A stretch of 64,000 nucleotides of DNA from JAAEPI01 sp965212145 (lineage in GTDB: Bacteria > Bacteroidota > Bacteroidia > Cytophagales > Cyclobacteriaceae): the NCBI GenBank assembly GCA_965212145.1, contig CBDBUY010000009.1:372001-436000 (forward strand), written 5' to 3'. Below the pieces are notes generated by a model, which saw only the letters and a program-made list of their open reading frames with translations, was not told where the DNA came from and made no database searches. The first letter of the stretch is position 1; every line of letters starts with the position of its first letter. The position numbers and the translations under genes are program-made. Below, one piece after another: positions 17,512 through 26,080 of the stretch.

Positions 17512-18724
17512 GATAAGTGGGTTTGCGAAACTTGCGAAAGAACAAAGTCTTTATCCTCAAGAAGCTCCTGCAAAAATCCATAAAGGCAATAATCAGCTTC
17601 ACATTGGGATTCCCAAAGAAACTTCACTTCAGGAAAATCGCGTTTCCTTAAAGCCGGAAGCCGTTGGGACCTTGGTGAATAATGGGCATCACGTGCTGCT
17701 GGAGTCAGGAGCTGGAGAAAAAGCGAGGTACTCCGATCACGAATACAGCGAGGCTGGAGCGGAAATCACCGATGACACCCAAAGAGTTTTTCAATCGGAT
17801 CTTTTGTTGAAGATAGAGCCACCCACATTGGAAGAGTGCGAATCCTTGAAACTGGGAGGAGCTTTGGTTTCAGCATTCCAAAGCGGCGGGCAAACCCAGG
17901 ATTTTCTGGATGCATTGAATAAAAAACGAGTCACAGCTATCGGTTATGAATTTCTAGAAGACAAGGCGGAAGGGCTCCCGCTGGTTCGTGCCATGAGCGA
18001 GATTGCTGGAAGCGCAGTTTTACAGATTGCAGGAGAATACCTCAGCAGCCCAAACGATGGTCAGGGAGTCATCCTTGGTGGTGTGACAGGGGTAGCACCT
18101 ACGAAAGTGGTGATCATTGGTGCAGGGACTGTTTCAGAATATGCAGCAAGAGCAGCTCTGGGCATGGGAGTGGACATTCGCATTTTTGATAATCATATTT
18201 ACAAGCTTCAGCGGATTAAGCACGCGTTAGGTGCCCAGGTTTATACGAGTACATTCGATGAGGCTGCAATGATGATTTCATTGAAGAACGCAGATGTTCT
18301 GGTGGGAGCGTTGCGACCTGAGAAGGGCAGAGCTAAGTGCGTGATTACCGAAGAGATGGTTCAGCAGATGAAACCAGGAGCAGTAATCGTCGATGTGAGT
18401 ATCGATCAAGGTGGGTGTGTAGAGACTTCAGAAATGACAACTCACATTGATCCGGTCTTCAGAAAATATGATGTAATTCACTATTGTGTACCTAATATTG
18501 CCTCCAGAGTCGCCAGAACCGCCTCGATGGTCATTTCGAATATTCTAACTTCCATTTTACTACAAGTGGGTGAAGAAGGAGGGATACATGAAATGATCTA
18601 CTCAAACACCTGGTTTCGACGGGGTGTATATACGTATCGAGGTAGCTTAACAAATCTCGCTCTTGCCAAAAAGTTTAACATGGGCTACAAAGACTTGAAT
18701 CTGCTGATGGCGGCACGGGTGTAA
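17492..18724 (+). CDS. ald: Alanine dehydrogenase
   Basis: A 410-aa NAD-dependent dehydrogenase interconverting alanine and pyruvate plus ammonium. Residues 1-37 form an extension not present in classical 370-aa enzymes; the catalytic core begins at LHIGIPKETSLQENRV (substrate Arg/Lys region), continues with LVRAMSEIAG and the Rossmann motif VVIIGAGTVSEYAARAA, and ends HYCVPNIASRVARTAS. The start overlapping tsaE by 20 bp was retained because the extension is typical of the PorX-TsaE-linked Bacteroidota group. The start may lie further in if the extension is not translated. Confidence 0.9.
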   Translation: MEKGKSEISGFAKLAKEQSLYPQEAPAKIHKGNNQLHIGIPKETSLQENRVSLKPEAVGTLVNNGHHVLLESGAGEKARYSDHEYSEAGAEITDDTQRVFQSDLLLKIEPPTLEECESLKLGGALVSAFQSGGQTQDFLDALNKKRVTAIGYEFLEDKAEGLPLVRAMSEIAGSAVLQIAGEYLSSPNDGQGVILGGVTGVAPTKVVIIGAGTVSEYAARAALGMGVDIRIFDNHIYKLQRIKHALGAQVYTSTFDEAAMMISLKNADVLVGALRPEKGRAKCVITEEMVQQMKPGAVIVDVSIDQGGCVETSEMTTHIDPVFRKYDVIHYCVPNIASRVARTASMVISNILTSILLQVGEEGGIHEMIYSNTWFRRGVYTYRGSLTNLALAKKFNMGYKDLNLLMAARV

Positions 18725-18736
18725 CATAAAAAGTGA

Positions 18737-19417
18737 ATGTTAGAAACAGCTAAAGAATTCCTTTCAGGCTCGGTATATTATGATCTGCCCTCATTTGAGG
18801 TAGCCTTATTTTCTCTCTTGTTGGGTTTCGTGCTTAGTTCGGCTATCGCCCTCACTTATCGGGTGACCTTTCGAGGTAAGGTTTTCCCAAATCATTTTTT
18901 CCAGGCCATGATTCTGAGCTCATTGGTCACGGGTATGATCATGATGGCTGTCGGAAACAACTTTGCCGTTGGATTTGGAATCATAGGAGCCGTGGCGGTG
19001 ATTCGGTTCCGGACGGTCATTTCTGATCCTAGAAATATCATTTTCATGTTCGCTGCGATTTCTATCGGAATTGCCACTGGTGTCAAAGGCTACCCGATTG
19101 CTGTAGCTGGTACTGCGCTGTTTTGTTTAATCAGCCTACTCCTCTTTTGGAGTCCATTTGGCAGTATTCAGAATCGATACAAAGTTGTAGTTAGAGGAAC
19201 TGGGGATTCTAACGTGAAACAATTGTTGGACGAACATTGTGATAAGACTTCTTATAAATCCAGTCGATCTACTTCAGAGAAGCAAGTAAGACTTGAAGTA
19301 CTTGTGGAGTTGTCTTCTGAGGAGGCTAGGAAAGAATTGTTTTCTAAACTCAAGGCTCTGGAAGGTGTGGAGGAATTTAGGATCGAGAGTTTGGCTACAA
19401 GTGAAGATCAGCTATGA
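18737..19417 (+). CDS. DUF4956 family inner-membrane protein
   Basis: A 226-aa protein with four predicted membrane helices in residues 22-140 (VALFSLLLGFVLSSAIALTY; AMILSSLVTGMIMMAV; FGIIGAVAVIRFRT; then two more short ones) and a soluble C-terminal domain of about 80 residues. The GIIGAVAVIRFRTVISDPR motif is the DUF4956 signature, related to the MgtC-like fold. It starts 12 bp after ald and overlaps the HlyD-like gene by four bases, so it is the inner-membrane member of a three-gene export-like set. Biochemical function unknown. Confidence 0.8.
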   Translation: MLETAKEFLSGSVYYDLPSFEVALFSLLLGFVLSSAIALTYRVTFRGKVFPNHFFQAMILSSLVTGMIMMAVGNNFAVGFGIIGAVAVIRFRTVISDPRNIIFMFAAISIGIATGVKGYPIAVAGTALFCLISLLLFWSPFGSIQNRYKVVVRGTGDSNVKQLLDEHCDKTSYKSSRSTSEKQVRLEVLVELSSEEARKELFSKLKALEGVEEFRIESLATSEDQL

Positions 19418-20409
19418 AGAAATTTGCTTTTTACATTTTCCTTTTGCTGGTTGGAGTTCTATTGATCGTACTCTCTTTCATCTCAAAAAATGAAGCCAGC
19501 GCCATGGTCGCGAGGGTGGAGTCCAGGGTCCTTGCGGTGAGCTATGAAGACCCTGTCAAAGTAGAGAAGATTCACGTGGTACCGGGTCAGCGAGTAAAAC
19601 AAGGCGAGATTTTGATTGAGGTGTCAAGTCCTAAAATTGACCTGGATATCGAGCAAAAAAGAAACGAGCTGGCTCAACTTGAATTGGAAGCAAAATCATT
19701 CGAAGAAGAACTGACTGGGAAGATCAGCCAGATTGAAATTGAATACAGCGCCCAGATTCAAGAGGAGAAAAACGACTTGGGATTACTCGAGTCTGAGGTG
19801 AAATCGAATTCTGCTTCCGGAAAGATTATTTCCAACTTGACCGGTGCAGAAAACGCGCTGGATAGCCTGGCCTTACTGCGAATCAGTAACAAAAAAGGGC
19901 TCTTAAGTAATTTAATCACTCAAAGATCAAAAGAGATCGAGAGGCTGGGGAGTATAAGGACTAATCAAAAGGGCATTTTTAATTCCAAGAAGGAAATTAT
20001 TCAAAAAGAACTCACGGCACTTTCTCAGGCTAAAGCCAAACTGATTTATCGGGCGGAGCAGTCCGGGACTGTGGGGAATGTTTTCGTAGAGTTCAACGAA
20101 CTGGTGCCATCATTCAATAAACTTCTCACCATATATGAGCTGCAACCTTCCATGATCAAGGCATATGTAGAGGAGAATTTGGTCTCTAACCTTAGTGTTG
20201 GCCAGAAAGTAAGAGTCAAAGCAGCTAATAGAGATATTTGGACGGAGGGAATGATCGAAGAATTTGGTACGCGAGTGACAGACTATCCTATGCAGATTAC
20301 CATGGGAACGGAAATCAGATATGGCCAGGAAGTGTTTATTCGAATTTCTAATCAACATGCCTTCCTGGATGGTGAAAAGGTTTTTGTTTATCCGGACATT
20401 GATCAATGA
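19414..20409 (+). CDS. HlyD-type periplasmic adaptor (membrane fusion protein)
   Basis: A 331-aa protein with one N-terminal membrane anchor (about 4-25, FAFYIFLLLVGVLLIVLSFI), a biotinyl-lipoyl half (VEKIHVVPGQRVKQGEILIEVSSP, about 50-72), a long coiled-coil hairpin (about 75-200) and the matching lipoyl half (LIYRAEQSGTVGNVFVEFNELV) plus a beta-barrel domain. These are the parts of an adaptor that links an inner-membrane pump to an outer-membrane TolC channel. It overlaps DUF4956 upstream and the TolC-like gene downstream by four bases each. Confidence 0.86.
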   Translation: MKKFAFYIFLLLVGVLLIVLSFISKNEASAMVARVESRVLAVSYEDPVKVEKIHVVPGQRVKQGEILIEVSSPKIDLDIEQKRNELAQLELEAKSFEEELTGKISQIEIEYSAQIQEEKNDLGLLESEVKSNSASGKIISNLTGAENALDSLALLRISNKKGLLSNLITQRSKEIERLGSIRTNQKGIFNSKKEIIQKELTALSQAKAKLIYRAEQSGTVGNVFVEFNELVPSFNKLLTIYELQPSMIKAYVEENLVSNLSVGQKVRVKAANRDIWTEGMIEEFGTRVTDYPMQITMGTEIRYGQEVFIRISNQHAFLDGEKVFVYPDIDQ

Positions 20410-21602
20410 AGAACTTAGCTATGTATATGCTGGGGGCCTGTATATCAATGACGTCCTACGGTCAGTTTGATTTCGGGGCGTATCTCAGTTCAACTGCTGC
20501 CGATCCGGAGGTCCGATTGCTGGAAGATCAGGTAGATTTCATGGAAACGGAGAACTTCAATTTGCCAATCATACGTGGCGTTGAGGTTCGCTTGCGATCC
20601 AGTAATACGAATGAAGCCATAGAAGATTACCGCTTCAGGTTAGAGTTGCTCAATCCATTCGAAAGGGCCGCAAACAAGGCGTATAACCGAAGTTATCAAA
20701 AGAAACTGGAACTGGAGCAGGAAGTACGATTTGCGGACGTCCTACTACTCCGATTTCAATTACTGATCCGGCATTACCAACTCAATGATGCCATTCAGCG
20801 GAACATCGAGCGCACCCGCATAGTGAATTCGCTTATGCAACTGGCGGAGCAACAGCAGGATGCAGCAAAAATGCTTGATTCAAGCATGGAATTGACAAAG
20901 TTGGAGCTGAGAAAAAATAAACTGGAAAATGAGCTGGAAGCTCTGAATCAAAGAATACAGCAACTTTATGCTGGGGAATTTTCCCCGCAGTGGAGCGGAT
21001 TTGAGGTGATCACCCCGGAGGTAATGGCCATAACGTTGAGTCAATTGGATAGTTTGAGTATACCGATGCTGAGACTTTTGGATCAGGAAAATGATCTAGC
21101 TCAAAAGGAGTACAAATTGGAAAAAGCGAACTCTCGCAGAGCTATTGGGTTCATTCAGTCCGAGTATGATTGGGATCGAGGAGATTGGCCCAGAGAACAT
21201 TGGGGGTTTCAAGTGGGGATTGCCATACCTATCGTGAATCCCGATAAGCCGGATTTGCAGTTTGAAAAACTGGATATCATGGAACTGGAGAGCGAATCCA
21301 GAGTGGCAATAGAGGCATACAATAGCCGATTAAGTGAATTGACCCGTCGCTTTCGCACATCAAAAGACGGATTCGATCTGGTGACGGGCAAGCTGCAAAA
21401 AACTGCCGAAACCAGAAACGCCGTGCTTCAGGATGAAAAATTGACACTTGAGTTATTCAGGTTTCAGAGAGATTTAGAAGAGATGCTCGTGGACTACCAT
21501 CTGGATTTGCTGAATACATATTTTCAGCTACTACATCTTCAGGGAGCACTGAGCCCCGCAAATCCGGTCAATTACCTCTCAAACTCCACTGAGGCCTATT
21601 AA
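20406..21602 (+). CDS. TolC-like outer-membrane channel protein
   Basis: A 398-aa protein with a signal peptide (1-18, ending SYGQ) and two long Glu/Lys/Leu-rich coiled-coil segments (about 100-185 and 285-385) separated by strand-like sequence, the outline of an outer-membrane efflux protein. Conserved hydrophobic spacing such as LRKNKLENELEALNQRIQQL supports a helical barrel. It is the third gene in the DUF4956/HlyD set and probably forms the outer-membrane exit. The family signal is weak, so OEP-like is the safest wording. Confidence 0.75.
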   Translation: MKNLAMYMLGACISMTSYGQFDFGAYLSSTAADPEVRLLEDQVDFMETENFNLPIIRGVEVRLRSSNTNEAIEDYRFRLELLNPFERAANKAYNRSYQKKLELEQEVRFADVLLLRFQLLIRHYQLNDAIQRNIERTRIVNSLMQLAEQQQDAAKMLDSSMELTKLELRKNKLENELEALNQRIQQLYAGEFSPQWSGFEVITPEVMAITLSQLDSLSIPMLRLLDQENDLAQKEYKLEKANSRRAIGFIQSEYDWDRGDWPREHWGFQVGIAIPIVNPDKPDLQFEKLDIMELESESRVAIEAYNSRLSELTRRFRTSKDGFDLVTGKLQKTAETRNAVLQDEKLTLELFRFQRDLEEMLVDYHLDLLNTYFQLLHLQGALSPANPVNYLSNSTEAY

Positions 21603-21627
21603 AAAACCCCCGCCGTATTGGCGAGGG
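21601..21627 (-). terminator. Rho-independent terminator of trxA
   Basis: On the minus strand CCCTCGCC and GGCGGGGG form an 8-bp stem with one mismatch and a 5-nt loop, followed by six T. It lies 28 bp past the thioredoxin stop; the stem could also slow plus-strand transcription of the TolC-like gene, but lacks a T-run in that direction. Confidence 0.75.
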
Positions 21628-21654
21628 CCTCACTCACTATGAAAAAACAGTCTA

Positions 21655-21978
21655 CTACGCCAATTGCGCATCGAGCTTTTCGCTCAGAACTGCTTTGGGT
21701 ACTGCTCCAATTTGCTTATCCACGATCTCGCCGTTCTTGAAAACGAGCAATGTTGGGATAGAGCGGATACCAAATTTAGCGGAAACTTCTGGATTTGCGT
21801 CTACATCTACCTTACCAATTACGGCTTTTCCATCATAATCGCCCGCAAGCTCCTCTACAATGGGTCCTATCATCTTACATGGACCACACCATTCCGCCCA
21901 AAAATCAACCAAAACCGGCTGATCTGTTTTCATTACTTCTTCGAAGTTATTGTCGTTAATTTCTAAAGTCTTTGACAT
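21655..21978 (-). CDS. trxA: Thioredoxin
   Basis: A 107-aa cytoplasmic thioredoxin. The redox motif WCGPC is at about 31-35, preceded by VLVDFWAE, and the cis-Pro loop is in SIPTLLVFKNGE. The length matches E. coli TrxA. It reduces protein disulfides with electrons from thioredoxin reductase (not in this window). It is transcribed alone between its own promoter and terminator. Confidence 0.96.
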   Translation of the reverse strand: MSKTLEINDNNFEEVMKTDQPVLVDFWAEWCGPCKMIGPIVEELAGDYDGKAVIGKVDVDANPEVSAKFGIRSIPTLLVFKNGEIVDKQIGAVPKAVLSEKLDAQLA

Positions 21979-22015
21979 TGTCTTATTTGATTTTAATACA
22001 AGTGATATGGGAACG

Positions 22016-22023
22016 CAAAGATA
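22016..22023 (-). promoter_or_regulatory. -7 promoter element of trxA
   Basis: TATCTTTG on the minus strand fits the Bacteroidota TAnnTTTG consensus and lies about 38 bp upstream of the trxA ATG. The -33 element is not clear. Confidence 0.45.
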
Positions 22024-22120
22024 AGATGGATAGTTTGGCTCAGAAGTTAATTTCCCTTGGTTTGTTCAGTACAGGACAATCTCTCTTCCGTTGCTGCCTT
22101 GGATTCATTAATTTTCGCCC

Positions 22121-23155
22121 ATGAACCGCATTAAATCCCTGAAATACCTAAGTGTGCTGTCTCTGCCCGTGCTCGCTTATATTTCATTCACTTCACATGG
22201 AATATACACCTATCTTCCTGTGATAGAGGGGTTTGTATTGATTCCACTCCTAGAGCTATTCTTTCGGCCGGATTCAACGAACCTGGAAGAAACGGAAGAA
22301 GAGATCAGGAAAGATGATCGCCTGTACGATCTTTTAATTTATCTGGTTGTTCCGGTACAACTAATCGCCGTTTGGTTGTTCCTCAATGCTGTTTCCGAAC
22401 CCGGACTGGCAACCGTGGATGTTGTAGGAAGAATTGCTGCCATGGGCATGCTTTGTGGGGTCATGGGAATCAATGTGGCCCATGAGCTGGGTCATCGTTC
22501 GACCTGGCACGAGCAACTCATGTCAAAGGCACTTTTAATGACTTCCCTTTACATGCACTTTTTCATTGAGCACAACAGGGGGCATCACAAGCATGTGAGT
22601 ACGCCGGAAGATCCATCAACTGCTCGAAAGGGAGAATTAGTCTATACCTTTTGGTTTCGGTCCATCATTTTTTCATACTTATCGGCTTGGAAACTGGAGC
22701 GTGAAAGGCTCAAGAAAAAAGAACAGGCTTTCATTTCCATTCACAACGAAATGCTCAGGTTTCAGCTAATTCAATTGGGTTTGTTGACGGCTATTTGGTT
22801 CTATTTCGGACCGACGGTTATGCTGTATTTCCTCGCGAGCGCATTTACCGGAATGCTATTGCTGGAGACGGTTCAATATATTGAACATTATGGTCTTTCC
22901 AGGGAGAAAAAAGGGGATCGGTATGAGCGTGTGATGCCTCATCATAGCTGGAATTCGAATCACACCGTGGGGAGAATTATGCTCTTTGAGCTATCACGGC
23001 ACTCTGACCATCATTTCATCGCGAGTAGGAAGTATCAGATCTTACGACACATCGATGAAAGTCCGCAGATGCCAACCGGCTATCCCGGAATGATGCTCAT
23101 GGCCATGGTGCCGCCGCTTTGGTTCCGGGTGATGAATCCTAGAATTAAAGATTGA
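22121..23155 (+). CDS. alkB: AlkB-type alkane 1-monooxygenase
   Basis: A 344-aa integral-membrane non-haem di-iron hydroxylase. The three histidine boxes are visible: HELGHRST at about 123-130, HNRGHHKHV at about 150-158 and RHSDHH at about 293-298, together with the AlkB signature YIEHYGL. About six membrane helices flank them. The enzyme hydroxylates terminal carbons of alkanes or related fatty chains with electrons from a rubredoxin and its reductase; neither is adjacent, although a rubredoxin domain occurs in the nitrate cluster of this window. The gene converges with the DUF5916 gene with an 11-bp overlap. Confidence 0.9.
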   Translation: MNRIKSLKYLSVLSLPVLAYISFTSHGIYTYLPVIEGFVLIPLLELFFRPDSTNLEETEEEIRKDDRLYDLLIYLVVPVQLIAVWLFLNAVSEPGLATVDVVGRIAAMGMLCGVMGINVAHELGHRSTWHEQLMSKALLMTSLYMHFFIEHNRGHHKHVSTPEDPSTARKGELVYTFWFRSIIFSYLSAWKLERERLKKKEQAFISIHNEMLRFQLIQLGLLTAIWFYFGPTVMLYFLASAFTGMLLLETVQYIEHYGLSREKKGDRYERVMPHHSWNSNHTVGRIMLFELSRHSDHHFIASRKYQILRHIDESPQMPTGYPGMMLMAMVPPLWFRVMNPRIKD

Positions 23156-25424
23156 GCCAGTAGCTAAGCTTCACAACCAGCGCCCTGTTTCTGGTTTCCC
23201 AGTTCGGGGTGGTAATATAATTGTCTGTGTAAACGATAAACAAGTCCGAGACCGGCTTGAACCTCCATTGAAAGCGATGATTCTGGCTGAAATTCCGGTC
23301 TTGTGTGTTGTATTGAAGGAATGAAGTAAAGAAAACTTTGTTGGTCAATGTCAGGTCAATTCTGGGACTAAGCAGGAGGAGGTCTGCATCATTATACGGT
23401 TCTGGTAATTCTATCGCGTTGTATTCGGCTTCAACACCGATTTGCAAAATCGGCTGGAAACGAAAGTTGATTTCACCTCCAACTGCCGATCGTGTTCCGT
23501 TGAAATAATTACCCGTTCCAGCGAAAATTTCAAAATTGAATGGCTTCCTATTGTCTGACTCGTAGGAGATGTATCCGTTTCCGAAACTGTATTCTGTATT
23601 TTCGGGCAACTCTTCGCCATCTGTCCCGGAAGGATCGAAGGTTCCTTGGAGTAGTACAGACTGCCAACCATAGCCTACACGGATCTGCGATCTATTGAGG
23701 AAACTTAATGTGTAGTTTGCATCCAATTCTTTATCCAGAACATTCCAATGGTTATCTGATACTCTTCTGATCTCCACATTCGGGCCATGTCTTTGGATGG
23801 CACCTTCAGTGAAAAAATTATACTCCGTTTCTACGCCATAATACATCACACCGGTTCGCTGTACAAAACCAACTTCCGCATTATAATTATCACCAGTGTA
23901 CAAATGATAAGCCCCAATCCTTACGTTGGTTGTTTGAAATTCCATGAAACGACCGTGACTTACATTATCGGTCTTAGCAACAGGATCAGCTGAACGGTGA
24001 TAAAAGAAGCGACCATTCCATTTATTATTGGAGGATGCCAGATCGTAATTAAGGCCATAGACGTAATTGTATTCTGACAGAGATATCAAAGTGTCTTGTG
24101 CGTTTACCTCATCGCCTTTTTCATTGAATACATTTCCATTCTCAACTCGGAAAGAGTCTAATGCTGCTTTTCCAAGATTTGTCCTGCCAACGAATATTGC
24201 AGACAGCCTTGACCTATCCATAATTTGTCTTTCGATGATCGCTACGCTGTAATTCTGAGCAGGAGAGATATTCTTGTCTTCCCCATCTTGGCTGACAAAT
24301 TCGTCTTCTCTTGAAACAATATTCAGCACACCTACTCTCATCTTGTCACCTAGCTTCCCGCTCAGCCGGGCACCACCTAGAATAGGCACATTTCGTTGAG
24401 TGCTTCCTGATCCTTGTATTCCGATTCGTCGCGAGAAGAATGGGCGGGAAGGCGGAAAGCCATTTCCAGAAAACAAATCTTGGTTCTCCAGGAAAAATTG
24501 GCGTCTTTCTGGAAAAAAAAGTTCGAATCGCTGAAGATTGGTTACCTGCTGATCTACCTCCACTTGCGAGAAATCCGGATTAAAAGTTAAATCAAGATTC
24601 AACGAATTAGTTAATCCTATTTTCGCATCGAAACCGGCATCCACCGCCGATTGCGTGAGCTCTCCGGCTTCAAAATCTCGTCCGGTATTCAAGGTGGTGT
24701 ACGGGATGACTGTCAGGTTCGTGCCGGCTTCCGGTGGGGGTGTATCCCAAACTAATTGCCCGGAATACAGCAAGTCAGAAGAACGAAATCTTTGAGGTAC
24801 CTGAATCCAGACCGTACGCTCGTTTCGTTTTTGGTTGTTACGTATGAATTGTAGATTCCACTCTGGAACTGAGTTGAACCGTATGGATTTAAAAGGGATA
24901 GCCATCTCGGCTATCCAGAAATTATCTCCCTTGCTGGTCCCTGAAAACCATTTATTGTCCCAGTCATCGGCAACATCTCCACCAAGTGTGACCAATCCTT
25001 CACGCTGTACATTGTCTGGGGTCAACTGAAAAGCAAACCCATTGGTTTTATCATTAAAGGGGTCAATGTAAAAACTGATGTTGTCATTAGCCATCCAATT
25101 AAAATCACGCTTCAGCGTGGTAGTGATAGGCTCACCGGGTAAATAATCGTAACAGATTACCGCCAGATACAAAAAGTCATCATCATAGGTAACCATAAAC
25201 TGGGTGGAATCTTGCGCAGGCGTGTTATCTGTAGGGAAGGATTGCCAGAAGCCACCTCCGCGTTCGGCTTGCTCCCATGTTGGTTCATCTAAAATGCCAT
25301 CAGCTGTGATGGGGCTATCTGATTTTTGAATTCCGTACGAGACCTTGCCGGCGATATTTTGGGCTAACGCTGCAACTTGAAGAAATAGAAAACAGATTAG
25401 CCAAAAACTAATCTTCATCCGCAC
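23145..25424 (-). CDS. DUF5916 outer-membrane protein with CBM9-like N-terminal domain
   Basis: A 759-aa secreted protein. Signal peptide 1-21 (ending ALAQ), then a carbohydrate-binding family 9-like domain at about 30-215 (ITADGILDEPTWEQAER, DDDFLYLAVICYD, NGFAFQLTPDNVQREGLV), then a long region of about 500 residues rich in amphipathic strands that is probably an outer-membrane barrel (LFFPERRQFFLENQDLF is the family hallmark), ending ALVVKLSYWLNL. This architecture is the DUF5916 family, abundant in Bacteroidota and of unknown function. It overlaps the upstream TerB-like gene by 17 bp. Confidence 0.85.
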   Translation of the reverse strand: MRMKISFWLICFLFLQVAALAQNIAGKVSYGIQKSDSPITADGILDEPTWEQAERGGGFWQSFPTDNTPAQDSTQFMVTYDDDFLYLAVICYDYLPGEPITTTLKRDFNWMANDNISFYIDPFNDKTNGFAFQLTPDNVQREGLVTLGGDVADDWDNKWFSGTSKGDNFWIAEMAIPFKSIRFNSVPEWNLQFIRNNQKRNERTVWIQVPQRFRSSDLLYSGQLVWDTPPPEAGTNLTVIPYTTLNTGRDFEAGELTQSAVDAGFDAKIGLTNSLNLDLTFNPDFSQVEVDQQVTNLQRFELFFPERRQFFLENQDLFSGNGFPPSRPFFSRRIGIQGSGSTQRNVPILGGARLSGKLGDKMRVGVLNIVSREDEFVSQDGEDKNISPAQNYSVAIIERQIMDRSRLSAIFVGRTNLGKAALDSFRVENGNVFNEKGDEVNAQDTLISLSEYNYVYGLNYDLASSNNKWNGRFFYHRSADPVAKTDNVSHGRFMEFQTTNVRIGAYHLYTGDNYNAEVGFVQRTGVMYYGVETEYNFFTEGAIQRHGPNVEIRRVSDNHWNVLDKELDANYTLSFLNRSQIRVGYGWQSVLLQGTFDPSGTDGEELPENTEYSFGNGYISYESDNRKPFNFEIFAGTGNYFNGTRSAVGGEINFRFQPILQIGVEAEYNAIELPEPYNDADLLLLSPRIDLTLTNKVFFTSFLQYNTQDRNFSQNHRFQWRFKPVSDLFIVYTDNYITTPNWETRNRALVVKLSYWLNL

Positions 25425-25824
25425 GGTGTATAAGTTTTTTGTCTGCGATTTTTCTTAGATGTTGCCGACTTGAAGTCATGGTGGGATCTGAGAAAATGTA
25501 CTGCGATAAATCGGCTACCACTCCAGGTTTGTAGCCCAATTTCATAGCAATACTTTCACAAAATTGAATCTCAGCTTGAAAAATCTTTTTGTCGATTTTC
25601 ATCAATTGGATGACCGTAAAAAGATAATCGAATTTCTCATCACCAGGAAGATCCTTCAAATCACCAATTTCATTCGGGTTTTGAATTATTGCATCCGCTT
25701 CATCCGGACTTAAGCCATGCCTTTTGGCAACCGCATGAATGAGCTTTCTTTCCTCCTTGTGGATAACCTTATCAGCCTTCGAAAGGTGAACAAAAATGCT
25801 TAATTGATCTTCGATTGGGAGCAT
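25408..25824 (-). CDS. TerB-like protein
   Basis: A 138-aa all-helical acidic protein. DQLSIFVHLSKADKVIHKEERKLIHAVAKRHGL and the second half VIQLMKIDKKIFQAEIQFCESIAMKLG form the duplicated Asp/Glu-rich repeats of the tellurite-resistance TerB family, which can bind metals. The biological role of lone TerB proteins is unknown. Its end overlaps the start of the DUF5916 gene by 17 bp, so the two are probably co-expressed. Confidence 0.65.
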   Translation of the reverse strand: MLPIEDQLSIFVHLSKADKVIHKEERKLIHAVAKRHGLSPDEADAIIQNPNEIGDLKDLPGDEKFDYLFTVIQLMKIDKKIFQAEIQFCESIAMKLGYKPGVVADLSQYIFSDPTMTSSRQHLRKIADKKLIHRADED

Positions 25825-25959
25825 GGGCGCAATTTAAATCAAATTCGTTTCAAAAAACGTCAGAATACTGCCACTTGGTATTTGATTTATTTGAATGGAT
25901 GAAATTTTTTAAGGGAATGTTGTTTTTAAGAAAATTCTGAGGTTAGCTTAGCAGCCGAA

Positions 25960-26013
25960 ATGAAAATGAACAACGCACATTGGTGGTCAACTCAAAATTC
26001 CCAGGGGGTTTAG
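25960..26013 (+). CDS. trpL: trp operon leader peptide
   Basis: A 17-codon frame reading MKMNNAHWWSTQNSQGV, with two tandem Trp codons at 25981-25986 and a stop at 26011-26013. It is followed 25 bp later by a terminator and then by trpE. A short leader with consecutive codons for the operon's product, ahead of a terminator, is the hallmark of ribosome-mediated attenuation: when Trp-tRNA is scarce the ribosome stalls at the Trp codons and the terminator should not form. A second in-frame ATG at 25966 is an alternative start. Confidence 0.85.
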   Translation: MKMNNAHWWSTQNSQGV

Positions 26014-26038
26014 AGACTGCTGTATGTAAAAATATTGG

Positions 26039-26068
26039 AGCCCGCCCCGTAAAGGAGGCGGGTTTTTT
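26039..26068 (+). terminator. trp attenuator (Rho-independent terminator)
   Basis: CCCGCC (26041-26046) pairs with GGCGGG (26057-26062), extended by A-U and G-U pairs at the base, and is followed by a T-run (26063-26068). It stands 13 bp before trpE. GGGTT at 26006-26010, which overlaps the end of the leader peptide, can pair with AGCCC at 26039-26043 and so compete with the terminator as an antiterminator; that pairing is short and inferred. Confidence 0.85.
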
Positions 26069-26080
26069 AATGCCAAAGAA

